DNA from: Microbacterium sp. RU33B
Lineage (GTDB): Bacteria > Actinomycetota > Actinomycetes > Actinomycetales > Microbacteriaceae
Direction: 5' to 3'
Length of the DNA stretch: 64,000 nt
NCBI RefSeq assembly: GCF_900155915.1
Contig: NZ_FTPO01000002.1
Location: forward strand, 372,001-436,000
Position numbers and translations under genes: made by a program. Of this stretch, positions 26,103 through 36,566 are shown in pieces (positions within the stretch are counted from its first letter, which is position 1; each line of letters opens with the position of its first letter). The notes under the pieces are model-generated. The model searched no databases. It saw only the letters and a program-made list of their open reading frames with translations, and was not told where the DNA came from.

Positions 26103-27290
26103 ATGACGGACGGGACCCCCGCCTCCGAGCCCGTGCCGGGCTCCGAGGCCGTACGCGCACAGACCGCCGACACGACGGATGCCGACGCCGCCGACGTCAT
26201 GGCGGCGGCCACCGCGTCGAGCGATCATGGCGGCAAGCCCTTCTGGGCCCGCCTCGACAGTCCGTTCGCCGTCGGGTTCCTGCTCACGCTCGGCGGTCTC
26301 GCGGCCCTTCTCCTGGGCCTTGCGATCGCGAACATCTCCACCGTGATCATCTACATCGCCTTCGCGATGTTCGCCGCGCTCGGCCTCGATCCCATCATCA
26401 AGTGGCTCATGCGCCGCAACGTGAAGCGCGCGTGGGCGATCACGATCGTCTTCCTCACGTTCGGCGTTCTGCTGGCGGGCCTCATGATGCTCGTCGTGCC
26501 GACGCTGGTCAGCCAGATCTCGGCGTTCATCACGAGCATCCCGTCCACGATCACGAACTTCACGAAGTCCGACTTCTTCTCGTGGCTCGAGAGCATCTTC
26601 GGCGACGGACTCGGCACGCTGGTCACCGACCTGCAGACCTGGATCACGAATCCGGCGAACATCGCGGCGATCTCGGGGGGCCTTCTCCAGGTGGGCGCCG
26701 GCATCGCGACGGCGATCTCGGGCGGGCTGATCGTCGTCGTGCTCACGCTCTACTTCATCGCGTCGCTGCCCGCGATCAAGGAGGCGCTGACGCAGTTCGC
26801 CCCCGCCCGCAGCCGCCCGAAGGTGCGCTCCATGACCAACGAGATCACCGACTCGGTCGGCAGCTACCTCATGGGCATGGTCGTGCTGGCGTTCTTCAAC
26901 TCGATCGTGGCATTCCTGCTGCACTTCTTCCTGCAGCTGCCGTTCCCGCTGCTGATGGCGGTGCTGGCGTTCGCGATCACGATCATCCCGCTCGTGGGTC
27001 CGGTGCTGTACTGGATCGTCGCGTCGGTGCTGGCGCTGTTCACGAGCCCCATCGCGGCGCTCATCTTCGCGATCGCGTACCTCGTCTACATCCAGATCGA
27101 GGCGTACGTGATCACGCCGAGGGTCATGAGCAAGGCAATCTCGATCCCCGGCTCGCTCGTCGTGATCGGCGCGCTGATCGGGGGCACGCTGCTCGGGCTG
27201 CTGGGCGCGCTCGTCGCCGTCCCGGTCACGGCGTCGATCCTGCTCATCATCAAGCAGGTCTTCATCCCGAGGCAGGACGCCAAGACCTAG
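26103..27290 (+). CDS. AI-2E family transporter
   Basis: A 395-residue membrane protein with about eight transmembrane segments and a hydrophilic N-terminus of ~55 residues. The family is marked by LGLDPIIKWLMRRNVKRAWAI, a central cytosolic-type loop, and the C-terminal LVYIQIEAYVITPRVMSKAI. Members have been linked to autoinducer-2 export or Na+/H+ antiport; the substrate here is unknown. The ATG at 26103 is 6 nt after TAGAGT (26091-26096). A GTG at 26097 would directly abut the -10 box, so it was not chosen. Confidence 0.88.
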   Translation: MTDGTPASEPVPGSEAVRAQTADTTDADAADVMAAATASSDHGGKPFWARLDSPFAVGFLLTLGGLAALLLGLAIANISTVIIYIAFAMFAALGLDPIIKWLMRRNVKRAWAITIVFLTFGVLLAGLMMLVVPTLVSQISAFITSIPSTITNFTKSDFFSWLESIFGDGLGTLVTDLQTWITNPANIAAISGGLLQVGAGIATAISGGLIVVVLTLYFIASLPAIKEALTQFAPARSRPKVRSMTNEITDSVGSYLMGMVVLAFFNSIVAFLLHFFLQLPFPLLMAVLAFAITIIPLVGPVLYWIVASVLALFTSPIAALIFAIAYLVYIQIEAYVITPRVMSKAISIPGSLVVIGALIGGTLLGLLGALVAVPVTASILLIIKQVFIPRQDAKT

Positions 27291-27327
27291 CTCGTGCCGG
27301 CTCTTCCCGCCGGGTCACCCTCGCGCG

Positions 27328-27409
27328 CCGCAACTCCTCACGAATCGAGCGGACCGGGCGTGTCGCGGGCCGGACACGCCGGGGCGCGGCGAGAACTGAG
27401 GAGCTGCGG
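27328..27409. repeat. Dispersed hairpin element, divergent copy C
   Basis: CCGCAACTCCTCA (27328-27340) and TGAGGAGCTGCGG (27397-27409) are inverted with one mismatch. An inner stem GGCGTGTC/GACACGCC is also present. It is similar in plan and partly in sequence to copies A and B and lies between convergent genes, 38 nt after a stop codon. It may double as a terminator. The rest of 27291-27471 shows no gene. Confidence 0.55.
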
Positions 27410-27471
27410 TCGCGGAAGGTCACCTCGGCCCAGATGTCGGGTCGATGTGCACGAGTCGCGGATGCCGGGCG

Positions 27472-28647
27472 TCAGCGCAGCGGCACGAGACATGTCGGCG
27501 ACGGCGCAGCCGCGCGGTGCCGCACCCGGCCGGGCACGCCGGTGCGCAGATCGAGCCCGAGGGAGGCGACCTCGTCCGAGCGCTGGCCGGCGACGAGGAG
27601 CGTGTCGCGCTCGACGTTGTGATGGCGCGGCCAGTCCACGCCCGACTCCACGAGGGCGAGCGACTCGAGCTCTCCTCCGTCGCCGCGCACGCGCAGCGCC
27701 GCGATCGTGTTGCTGCCGCGCACACCGGCGTACACGACGGCGTGGTCGCGGGAGGCCGCGATCTCGGCCGCGACGTCGACACCCGGGGTCGTGGCGGGAG
27801 AGAGCCGCGTCGCCGACACGATGCGCCAGGCGCCCGAGGCATCCGGCGCGAGCACGAACAGCTCGCAGGAGAGCTCCGTCACGACGTAGAGGTGTCCGCT
27901 CGGGTGCCACAGCATGTGCCGGGGGCCGGTGCCCTTCGGCAGAGACACCTGGTGCGTGGCCCGGAGCCCGCCTCCGGACGGACGCCAGAACCGCACCAGA
28001 TCGAGGCCGAGATCGGTCGTCGCGACGATGCCGCCGGGCAGGTGGAGCGCCTGATGCGCCCGCGACGGCCGCGCTCCCTCGACGGCTTCGGGCGGAGGCG
28101 CGGGAGCCTCGTGGTCGGGCAGCAGATGCGCGTACTGCTCGCCCGCGGCGGCGCGCAGCGCACGCGACGCCGCGGCGAGATCGATGTCGCCCGCGAACTC
28201 GGCGTGGGCGACGGCATCCGGACCGTACGGATCGACCGCGGGCGCCGCGACGACGGGCGCGGACGGACGCCCGGTGGGATCGAGCGACACGCGCACGACC
28301 CGGCCGTCGCCCCAGCACGACGCGATCAGCGAGCCGCCGTCGGGCGCGACCGAGACATGGCATGTGGCCTCGCCCGTCGGCACCGGGGCGCCGAGCGCCG
28401 CGAAGCTCGTCTCGCCCGTGCGACGGAACGCCTGCACGGCGCCGGATGCCTCGAGCGCCGCGTACACGACGTCGAGAGACGGATGCGGCGCGACCCACGA
28501 CGGCGAGCCCCCGGTGGACACGGCATCGCCCGTGAAGCCGAGGGAGCCGCCTGCGAGGGCGTCATCGGCCGACCCGGCGAGCAGCACCCCGATGCCCGAG
28601 GCGGCGCCGCCCATGTCGGCCGTGTACCCGCCGAGGAGGAACCGCAT
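27472..28647 (-). CDS. Lactonase family beta-propeller protein (YbhE-like)
   Basis: A 391-residue protein similar to the 7-bladed beta-propeller 6-phosphogluconolactonases and related lactonases. GGYTADMGGAASGIGV at the start, CHVSVAPDGGSLIASCWGDG and GTGPRHMLWHPSGHLYVVTELS are family-typical blades. There is no signal peptide, so it is likely cytosolic. The ATG follows the purA stop directly (TGAATG), so it is the second gene of that operon. A metabolic link to purA is not evident. Confidence 0.85.
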   Translation of the reverse strand: MRFLLGGYTADMGGAASGIGVLLAGSADDALAGGSLGFTGDAVSTGGSPSWVAPHPSLDVVYAALEASGAVQAFRRTGETSFAALGAPVPTGEATCHVSVAPDGGSLIASCWGDGRVVRVSLDPTGRPSAPVVAAPAVDPYGPDAVAHAEFAGDIDLAAASRALRAAAGEQYAHLLPDHEAPAPPPEAVEGARPSRAHQALHLPGGIVATTDLGLDLVRFWRPSGGGLRATHQVSLPKGTGPRHMLWHPSGHLYVVTELSCELFVLAPDASGAWRIVSATRLSPATTPGVDVAAEIAASRDHAVVYAGVRGSNTIAALRVRGDGGELESLALVESGVDWPRHHNVERDTLLVAGQRSDEVASLGLDLRTGVPGRVRHRAAAPSPTCLVPLR

Positions 28648-29934
28648 TCAGTCGATGAGGTCGTGGCGCACGATGACGGCGTCGCGCGCGGCGCCGACGC
28701 CGATCACCGAGATGCGGGTGCCGCTCATGGCCTCGAGAGCGAGAACGTAGTCCTGCGCCTCGATCGGAAGGTCGTCGAACGTGCGCGCGGTCGAGATGTC
28801 GTCCTTCCAGCCGGGCAGGTACTCCAGGATCGGCTTGGCGTGGTGGAAGTCGGACTGGTTGACGGGAACCTCGTCGAACCGCACACCGTCGACGTCGTAC
28901 GCCACGCACACGGGGATCTCGTCGAGCCCCGTCAGGATGTCGAGCTTGGTCAGCACGAGGTCGGTGATGCCGTTGATGCGGGTCGCGTACCGCGTGATGG
29001 GAGCGTCGTACCAGCCGACGCGGCGGGGCCGGCCGGTGGTCGTGCCGAACTCGAACCCGCGCGAGCGCAGCCACTCCCCCTGCTCGTCGAACAGCTCGGT
29101 GGGAAACGGGCCCGATCCGACGCGGGTCGTGTAGGCCTTCACGATGCCGACGATGCGGTCCAGGCGATTGGGTCCGACGCCCGAGCCGGTCGCCGCGCCC
29201 CCCGCCGTCGCGGACGACGACGTCACGAACGGGTAGGTGCCGTGGTCGACGTCGAGCATCGTCGCCTGTCCGCCCTCGAACACGACGACGTCACCGGCAT
29301 CCAGAGCCTCGTTGAGCTGCAGCGAGGTGTCGGCGACGAGCGGACGGATCCGGTCGACGTACGACAGCAGGTCGTCGACGATCTCGTCGACGGCGATCGC
29401 ACGACGGTTGTAGATCTTCAGCAGCAGATGGTTCTTCTGGTCGAGCGCCCCCTCGACCTTCTGGCGGAGGATGTTCTCGTCGAAGAGGTCCTGGATGCGG
29501 ATGCCGACGCGGTTGATCTTGTCGGCGTACGCCGGGCCGATGCCGCGGCCGGTCGTGCCGATCATGCGCTTGCCGAGGAACCGCTCGGTGACCTTGTCGA
29601 GCGTGCGGTGGTACTGCGTGATGATGTGCGCGTTCGCGCTGACCCGCAGGCGCGACGTGTCGAGGCCGCGCGCGTTGAGTGCTTCGAGCTCGGCGAACAG
29701 CACCTCGAGGTCGACCACGACGCCGTTGCCGATGACGGCATTCACGCCGGGCGAGAGGATGCCGGACGGCAGGAGGTGCAGCGCGTACTTCTCATCGCCG
29801 ATCACGACCGTGTGACCGGCGTTGTTGCCGCCGTTGAACTTGACGACCCAGTCGGTGCGGTCACCGAGCAGATCGGTGGCCTTGCCCTTTCCTTCGTCTC
29901 CCCACTGGACTCCGACGATGACGATTCCTGGCAT
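28648..29934 (-). CDS. purA: Adenylosuccinate synthetase PurA
   Basis: A 428-residue enzyme that joins IMP and aspartate using GTP, the first step to AMP. The N-terminal GTP-binding loop [21 protein letters not shown] and [11 protein letters not shown] are diagnostic. The ATG at 29934 matches the family N-terminus ([15 protein letters not shown]). A -10 box TAGGAT (29978-29973, minus strand) gives a leader of about 30 nt. The lactonase gene is immediately downstream. Confidence 0.97.
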   Translation of the reverse strand: MPGIVIVGVQWGDEGKGKATDLLGDRTDWVVKFNGGNNAGHTVVIGDEKYALHLLPSGILSPGVNAVIGNGVVVDLEVLFAELEALNARGLDTSRLRVSANAHIITQYHRTLDKVTERFLGKRMIGTTGRGIGPAYADKINRVGIRIQDLFDENILRQKVEGALDQKNHLLLKIYNRRAIAVDEIVDDLLSYVDRIRPLVADTSLQLNEALDAGDVVVFEGGQATMLDVDHGTYPFVTSSSATAGGAATGSGVGPNRLDRIVGIVKAYTTRVGSGPFPTELFDEQGEWLRSRGFEFGTTTGRPRRVGWYDAPITRYATRINGITDLVLTKLDILTGLDEIPVCVAYDVDGVRFDEVPVNQSDFHHAKPILEYLPGWKDDISTARTFDDLPIEAQDYVLALEAMSGTRISVIGVGAARDAVIVRHDLID

Positions 29935-30064
29935 GAGAGCCCCCCGGGGCGTTCGAGGACGGGTTACACCCCATCCTATCGGGGGCGGAGATCGTCGCAC
30001 GGTGCGGCGCGAATCCGCCCGGGTGACGAGATCGCCCGCTAGCGTGAACGCACGAGGAGGCTCC

Positions 30065-30757
30065 ATGGTCTACGCATACGTCCGACTGGCTGCCGCGGCG
30101 CTGGGAGTCGCCGCGATCGTCGCACAGCTCATCCGCACCGTGTCGCGGGCGCTCGAGGCGACCACCGACTACGCCGGGCACGTCCCCACGGTCGTCGCGA
30201 ACTTCCTGAGCTTCTTCACGATCCAGTCGAACGTGGCGGCGGCGGTGACCCTCGCCATCGGCGGGATCTGGATGCTGCGTCATCGCTCGTCGCCCGAGGA
30301 ACCGCGCTGGTTCGCGATCCTCCTGGCATGCGTGACGACCTACATGGTCATCACGGGGATCGTCTACAACACCCTGCTGCGCGGTGTGGCGCTCGATCAG
30401 GGCGTCACCGTGCTCTGGTCGAACGAGGTCCTCCACGTCGTGATCCCGCTGTTCCTGCTGGTCGACCTGTTCATCGCTCCGAAGCGGCGGGCGCTGCCGT
30501 GGCGTGCGGTGTGGATCATCGTGATCTACCCGATCGTGTGGGTCGTCTACACCCTCGTGCGGGCGAACCTCATCATCGCGCCCGCCAACGGCAACCCGTG
30601 GTGGTACCCCTATCCGTTCCTGGATCCGCATCTGGTGCCGGGCGGATTCCTCGGCGTCGCCGGCTACGTCGTGGGCATCGCCGTGGCGATCATCGGAGTC
30701 GGCCTGCTCGTGATCTGGGTCGGTCGCTTCCGGGCGGCACGGCGGAGCGATGCCTGA
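30065..30757 (+). CDS. Pr6Pr family membrane protein (first copy)
   Basis: A 230-residue protein with six transmembrane helices. Family-like patches are [41 protein letters not shown] and [13 protein letters not shown]. Pr6Pr proteins are uncharacterised six-helix proteins named for conserved prolines. The ATG has a good ribosome-binding site GAGGAGG 5 nt upstream and a -10 box TAGCGT at 30040-30045. It overlaps the second copy by 8 nt. Confidence 0.85.
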   Translation: MVYAYVRLAAAALGVAAIVAQLIRTVSRALEATTDYAGHVPTVVANFLSFFTIQSNVAAAVTLAIGGIWMLRHRSSPEEPRWFAILLACVTTYMVITGIVYNTLLRGVALDQGVTVLWSNEVLHVVIPLFLLVDLFIAPKRRALPWRAVWIIVIYPIVWVVYTLVRANLIIAPANGNPWWYPYPFLDPHLVPGGFLGVAGYVVGIAVAIIGVGLLVIWVGRFRAARRSDA

Positions 30758-31787
30758 CCCGACGACCGGATCGGGCGCCGGGGCGCGGATCTGGACGGTG
30801 CTGCGGCTGATCGCGGCTCTCGCCATCGCGGCCGCGATCGTCGCCCAGGCCTTCCAGTCGTTCACCGGTGCGGTCCAGAACGGTCGCCACGTCCCGACCA
30901 TCGTGGGGAACTTCTTCAGCTTCTTCACGATCCTCTCCAACCTGCTCGCGGTGCTCGTGCTCCTGTGGGCCGTGGTGTGGTTCTGGACGCGCGGCCGGCG
31001 GTCGGCATCCGAACCCCGTGCACTCGCGTTCGCGCTGGCGAGCGTGACGACGTACATGATCGTGACCGGCGTCGTCTACAACCTCCTGTTGCGCGGCTAC
31101 CAGCTCGAGCCCGGTGCGGTCGTGCCGTGGTCGAACGAGATCCTGCACCTGGCCGGACCGGCGTTCTTCGTGCTCGACCTGTTCCTCGGGCCCCGCCGCC
31201 GGCGTCTCCCGTGGGGGGCGGTCGTCGGCATCATCGTCTTCCCGATCGTCTGGGTGCTCTACACGCTCGTGCGGGCGTCGTTCATCACGAATCCGACGAC
31301 CGGCGATCCGTGGTGGTACCCGTATCCGTTCCTCGATCCCCACCGCAACAGCGGACCCGCGCTCCTGCTCTCCCTCGGCGGCATCGCGGTGGGAACCGCT
31401 GTCGTCGCCCTCATCGTGGTCTGGATCGGACGGCTGCGCGCACGCCGGAAGGACGTGCGGGCCGAGCCGATCGGAGCAGTCGAGGCGGTCGGGGTCGCTC
31501 TGCCGTCGGTCGCGGTCGCGGCGGCTGTCGCCGACCCCGTGCTCCCCGCCCCGCTTCCCTTGCCCGCCGCCGAGACGGTGGTCGTCGAACCGGAGATCGT
31601 CGAGGCGGAGATGGTCGAACCGGACGTCGTCCGGGTCGAGATCGTCGAGGCGGAGATGGTCGAGCCGGACGCTGTCGAGGCGGAGATCGTCGAGGCGGAG
31701 ATGGTCGAACCGGACGCCGTCGAGGCGGAAGTCGTCGAGCCCGACACGGAGACCCCCGAGCCATCCGAGGATCGCAGCGACGGCTGA
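30750..31787 (+). CDS. Pr6Pr family membrane protein with acidic repeat tail (second copy)
   Basis: A 345-residue protein. Residues 1-235 repeat the six-helix Pr6Pr core of the preceding gene ([54 protein letters not shown]), so this is a tandem duplication. The C-terminal ~110 residues are a soluble Ala/Val/Pro/Glu-rich tail containing a 15-residue repeat EIVEAEMVEPDAVEA about three times. The tail should be cytosolic given six helices, and it is strongly acidic. Function unknown. argG follows after 66 nt with its own promoter. Confidence 0.83.
   Translation: MPDPTTGSGAGARIWTVLRLIAALAIAAAIVAQAFQSFTGAVQNGRHVPTIVGNFFSFFTILSNLLAVLVLLWAVVWFWTRGRRSASEPRALAFALASVTTYMIVTGVVYNLLLRGYQLEPGAVVPWSNEILHLAGPAFFVLDLFLGPRRRRLPWGAVVGIIVFPIVWVLYTLVRASFITNPTTGDPWWYPYPFLDPHRNSGPALLLSLGGIAVGTAVVALIVVWIGRLRARRKDVRAEPIGAVEAVGVALPSVAVAAAVADPVLPAPLPLPAAETVVVEPEIVEAEMVEPDVVRVEIVEAEMVEPDAVEAEIVEAEMVEPDAVEAEVVEPDTETPEPSEDRSDG
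31593..31745 (+). repeat. 45-bp in-frame tandem repeats
   Basis: Three 45-bp units start at 31593, 31638 and 31683, each beginning GAGATCGTCGAGGCGGAGAT, followed by a partial fourth unit. They encode the acidic 15-residue repeat at the end of the second Pr6Pr protein. Units 2 and 3 are nearly identical, which suggests recent expansion. Confidence 0.9.
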
Positions 31788-33296
<1,509 letters not shown>

Positions 33297-33299
33297 TAT

Positions 33300-33323
33300 A
33301 ACTTGCACATTCGTGTGCAAGTT
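33300..33323. promoter_or_regulatory. Perfect palindromic operator before the TetR gene
   Basis: AACTTGCACA-TTCG-TGTGCAAGTT has exact 10-bp arms. It abuts the -10 box TACCGT (33326-33331) of the tetR operon and is AT-rich for this genome, as expected for a TetR-family autoregulatory site. Confidence 0.8.
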
Positions 33324-33338
33324 ACTACCGTGGGGTGA

Positions 33339-33959
33339 GTGACGACACTCGACCCCGCTCCGCGACGCCCACGCAGGGATGCCCGTGAGAACCGCGCCGG
33401 CATCCTGGTGGCGGCAACCGAGACCATCGCCCGCGACCCGCACGCCTCGATCGATGCGATCGCGCGCTCCGCCGGGCTCACCCGACGCGCGCTCTACGGA
33501 CACTTCGAAGACCGCGACGCCCTCATCCGCGAAGTCGTCGCCTCGGGCGCACGCCGTTTCAACGACATCGCCCTCCGCGTCGACGACTCCGACCCCCGGC
33601 TCGCCCTCGCCCGCCTCGCCTCCCTGCTCTGGCAGGAGGCGTCCCACGTGCAGGTCGCGGCGGCCATCGCGCTCGACGATGCACACGTTCACCAGACGGC
33701 CGACGCCCTGGCGCCGCTGAGGCGCACCGTGGTGGCGATCGTGCGGCGCGGCCAAGACGACGACCTGCTCCGCACCGACGTCGCCGCCCCCACGCTCGCG
33801 CGGCTGATCGAGGAGACCGCACGCGCCGTGATCACGCGGATGGATGCCTCGTCGCCCGAGGCGCGCTCGCTCGCCGTGCGCGCCGTGCTGAGCATCGCCG
33901 GGATGTCGTGGCGCGAGGCCGACGCACTGCTGAACGCACACCCCGAGGTGCTGGTCTGA
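33339..33959 (+). CDS. TetR/AcrR family transcriptional regulator
   Basis: A 206-residue regulator. The helix-turn-helix occupies residues ~15-62 (RENRAGILVAATETIARDPHASIDAIARSAGLTRRALYGHFEDRDALIREVV), followed by a helical ligand-binding domain. The GTG at 33339 is 7 nt after TACCGT, so it is probably leaderless. Its stop overlaps the next ATG. With the perfect palindrome just upstream it probably represses its own operon, which contains a YhgE/Pip permease. Confidence 0.92.
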   Translation: MTTLDPAPRRPRRDARENRAGILVAATETIARDPHASIDAIARSAGLTRRALYGHFEDRDALIREVVASGARRFNDIALRVDDSDPRLALARLASLLWQEASHVQVAAAIALDDAHVHQTADALAPLRRTVVAIVRRGQDDDLLRTDVAAPTLARLIEETARAVITRMDASSPEARSLAVRAVLSIAGMSWREADALLNAHPEVLV

Positions 33960-34609
33960 TGCGCGTCGAGCTGACGAAGGTCGCCAAGGGCCGCGCTCTC
34001 CCGCCGACCTCGGTCGCGTTCGCGTCGGGCCGCGCCAGCCTCGCCGTCGCCGAGACGGAGCAGCGCCCCACGGTGCTCGGTCTCATCGCGTCGGGCCGGA
34101 TGCGGCCGTCGGCCGGCATCGTCACGATCGACGGCGTCCCCGATGCCGGGGCGCTGCGGCGGCGTGTGGCGCTCGTCGATGCGCCCGACGTCTCCGATCC
34201 CGCGCCGAACGTCATCGTGGCCGGCGTCGTGGGCGAGGAGCTCATGTTCGCCGGGCACCGCTCCGACCCGCTGGCCGTGCGCGGGTGGCTCGACGAGCAC
34301 GGCGTGCGCGCTCTCGCGCGCGTACCGATCGCGGCCGTCGACCCGACCGTGCGCGTCCGCCTCCTCCTCGAGCTCGCCGCCCTTCGACCGGGCGTGGAGG
34401 GCGCGGTGCTCGTCTCGCCCGACCGCCACGGCGGCGACCCGCGCGACTGGTGGCGCCTCGCGCAGGAGTTCGCCTCCCGCGGTCTCGCGGTGCTCGTGAT
34501 CGCCGGGGATGCGGCGGCCTCCGTCGTCGCCGAGGCGCCGCCCAGCCCGCGCACCGCACGGGTGCGGCTGCGACCGACCCGTCGCCTGGCGGCGGGAGGC
34601 CGGCGGTGA
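33959..34609 (+). CDS. Degenerate ABC-ATPase-like protein lacking Walker A
   Basis: A 216-residue protein. The stretch TVLGLIASGRMRPSAGIVTIDG aligns position by position with the region after the P-loop of ABC ATPases (LLRLIAGLLRPxSGxVxxDG). The preceding residues are AETEQRPT in place of GxxGxGKST, so nucleotide-binding lysine and glycines are absent. Later, AVLVSPDRHGGDPRDWWRLAQEFASRGLAVLVIAG resembles the Walker B/D-loop end of such a domain, with Ser-Pro-Asp at the catalytic position. It probably acts as a non-hydrolysing partner of the YhgE/Pip permease, which overlaps it by 4 nt. The stated homology is by eye. Confidence 0.7.
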   Translation: MRVELTKVAKGRALPPTSVAFASGRASLAVAETEQRPTVLGLIASGRMRPSAGIVTIDGVPDAGALRRRVALVDAPDVSDPAPNVIVAGVVGEELMFAGHRSDPLAVRGWLDEHGVRALARVPIAAVDPTVRVRLLLELAALRPGVEGAVLVSPDRHGGDPRDWWRLAQEFASRGLAVLVIAGDAAASVVAEAPPSPRTARVRLRPTRRLAAGGRR

Positions 34610-36423
34610 AGATCCCCGCTCTGATCGCCGCCGAGCTGCGACGCCTCACCTCCACGCGCATGTCGGTCATCGCGCTCATCGCGCTGATGCTCGTCCCCGT
34701 GCTCTACGGCGGCCTGTACCTGTGGGCGAACCAGGACCCGTACGGCCGGTTCGGCGACATCCCGGTCGCCCTCATCAACGACGACGCCGGCGTCGCGGCG
34801 ACCGCCGACGAGCCCGCGGCGAACTACGGCGACCGCATCTCCGAGGATCTGCTCGAGGGCGCCGCGTTCGACTGGCGGCCGATGTCGAGGCAGGCCGCCG
34901 CCGACGCCCTCCGCGACGGCGACGTCGACTTCACCGTGACGATCCCGTCCGATTTCTCGGAGGCTCTCGCGAGCGTCGCGGGCGACGCCCCGCGCCAGGC
35001 CACGATCTCCCTCGAGACCAACGACGCGAACAACTACCTGGCCTCCACGATCGGCACGCAGGCCGTCGAGCGGATCCGGCGCTCGGTGGCCGAGCTCGTC
35101 GGAACGGAGGCGGCCACCCGACTGCTGACGGCGATCTCCGACATCCGCGGACAGCTCATCGAGGCCGCAGACGGTGCCGCGCAGCTGGCCGACGGCTCCG
35201 CCCGGGCGCTCGACGGCGCGACGCAGCTCAGCACCGGGTCGGCCGACCTCGCGACCGGCACGGGCACGCTCGCCTCGGGTGCGGCGCAGGTGGCCGACGG
35301 CAGCGCGCAGGTCGCCGCGGGCACACAGACGCTCGCCGGCTACGCCGATCGCGCCGGATCCGCAGCGCAGGATGCCGTGGCTGCGCTGCCGCAGGCACGT
35401 GCGGATCTCGCCGCCGCCCTCGCCGCCCGGGGGCTCGATCAGGCGCAGATCGACGCCGTGCTGGCCGAGCTCGATCCGCTCGCCGCCGCCGTCGAGCGCG
35501 GCAACTCCCGCGTGCAGGCCGCCGTCGACCGGGTCGACGCCCTCGCCGCCGGTGCGGGGCAGGTCGCGGCGGGCGCGGCGCAGGTCGCGGCCGGAGCGGA
35601 TGCCGCGGCATCCGGAGCAGCACGTCTGAACGAGGGGGCCGGCGCCCTCGCCGGCGGCCTCGGCGCCCTCGACGGCGGCGCCGTGCAGCTGCGCGACGGA
35701 CTCGCCTCAGGGGTCTCCGCCCTCCCCGACTCCTCGGCCGACCTCCGCGCGCAGCAGGCCGCGACGATCGCCGACCCCGTCGCCGTCGAGAGCGACGCGC
35801 TGGCCTCCGCGCAGGACTACGGCGCGGGCCTCGCCCCGTTCTTCGCCGCCCTCGCGGGGTGGATCGGCATCTACGCCCTGTTCCTCATCGTCAAGCCGGT
35901 CTCGCGCCGGGCCGTCACCGCGCTGCACTCGCCCGTGCGCATCACGGTGGCCGGTTGGCTCACGCCCGCGCTCCTCGGTGCGGTGGGGATGATCGCGCTG
36001 TTCGGCGTGCTCTCCCTCGCGCTCGGCTTCGGCTTCGTGCATCCGCTCGGCACGCTCGGCGTCATGGTCCTGGCCTCGTTCACGTACGCGGCGATCATCC
36101 TCGCGCTCAACGTGTGGCTCGGATCGGTCGGGCAGTTCCTCGGGCTCGTCCTCATGGTGCTGCAGCTCGTGACCGCCGGGGGCACGTTCCCGTGGCAGAC
36201 GCTCCCGGCTCCGCTCGCGGCACTGCACCACGTGCTCCCGATGGGGTACGTCGTCGACGCGATGCGCCAGCTGATGTACGGCGGCGACATCGCACGCGTG
36301 GGCGGCGACGTGCTGGCTCTCGCCCTGTGGATGCTGAGCGCGCTGGCGCTCGCGGCGATCGGGGTCACGCGCATGACGCACCGGCGGACCCTGAGGGATC
36401 TGCAGCCGAGCCTGATCGGCTGA
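34606..36423 (+). CDS. YhgE/Pip family ABC-2 type membrane protein
   Basis: A 605-residue protein of the YhgE/phage infection protein group. It has one N-terminal transmembrane helix (ISVIALIALMLVPVLYGGLYLWAN-like, residues ~18-40), a long extracytoplasmic region rich in alanine and glycine with repeated GAxQVAxG turns (~185-350), and five C-terminal helices of ABC2_membrane type ending near 600. Pip homologues serve as phage receptors in Lactococcus, and others export lipids or peptides. It is the third gene of the TetR, pseudo-ATPase, permease operon. The GTG start overlaps the previous stop. Confidence 0.88.
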   Translation: MKIPALIAAELRRLTSTRMSVIALIALMLVPVLYGGLYLWANQDPYGRFGDIPVALINDDAGVAATADEPAANYGDRISEDLLEGAAFDWRPMSRQAAADALRDGDVDFTVTIPSDFSEALASVAGDAPRQATISLETNDANNYLASTIGTQAVERIRRSVAELVGTEAATRLLTAISDIRGQLIEAADGAAQLADGSARALDGATQLSTGSADLATGTGTLASGAAQVADGSAQVAAGTQTLAGYADRAGSAAQDAVAALPQARADLAAALAARGLDQAQIDAVLAELDPLAAAVERGNSRVQAAVDRVDALAAGAGQVAAGAAQVAAGADAAASGAARLNEGAGALAGGLGALDGGAVQLRDGLASGVSALPDSSADLRAQQAATIADPVAVESDALASAQDYGAGLAPFFAALAGWIGIYALFLIVKPVSRRAVTALHSPVRITVAGWLTPALLGAVGMIALFGVLSLALGFGFVHPLGTLGVMVLASFTYAAIILALNVWLGSVGQFLGLVLMVLQLVTAGGTFPWQTLPAPLAALHHVLPMGYVVDAMRQLMYGGDIARVGGDVLALALWMLSALALAAIGVTRMTHRRTLRDLQPSLIG

Positions 36424-36566
36424 CCTCCGATCGCCACCGGGGACGCGGCATCCGGCCGCCTCGGGTTACGATGCAAGTCGTCCCGCGCGACCCGAACACG
36501 CGAGACCCGGGCTCACTCTGGGTGGAATCGAGTCCGGACGGCAGCATCCCTCGAAAGAGCACTTCA

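Noticed and set aside
31593..31745. CRISPR-like direct repeats
   Set aside because: The 45-bp units are contiguous with no spacers, are in frame, and encode a protein repeat.
34509..36566. Continuation of the penicillin acylase frame far upstream of 36567
   Set aside because: The upstream part overlaps the YhgE/Pip gene in another frame and has no hydrophobic segments; the signal-anchor helix begins right after 36567.
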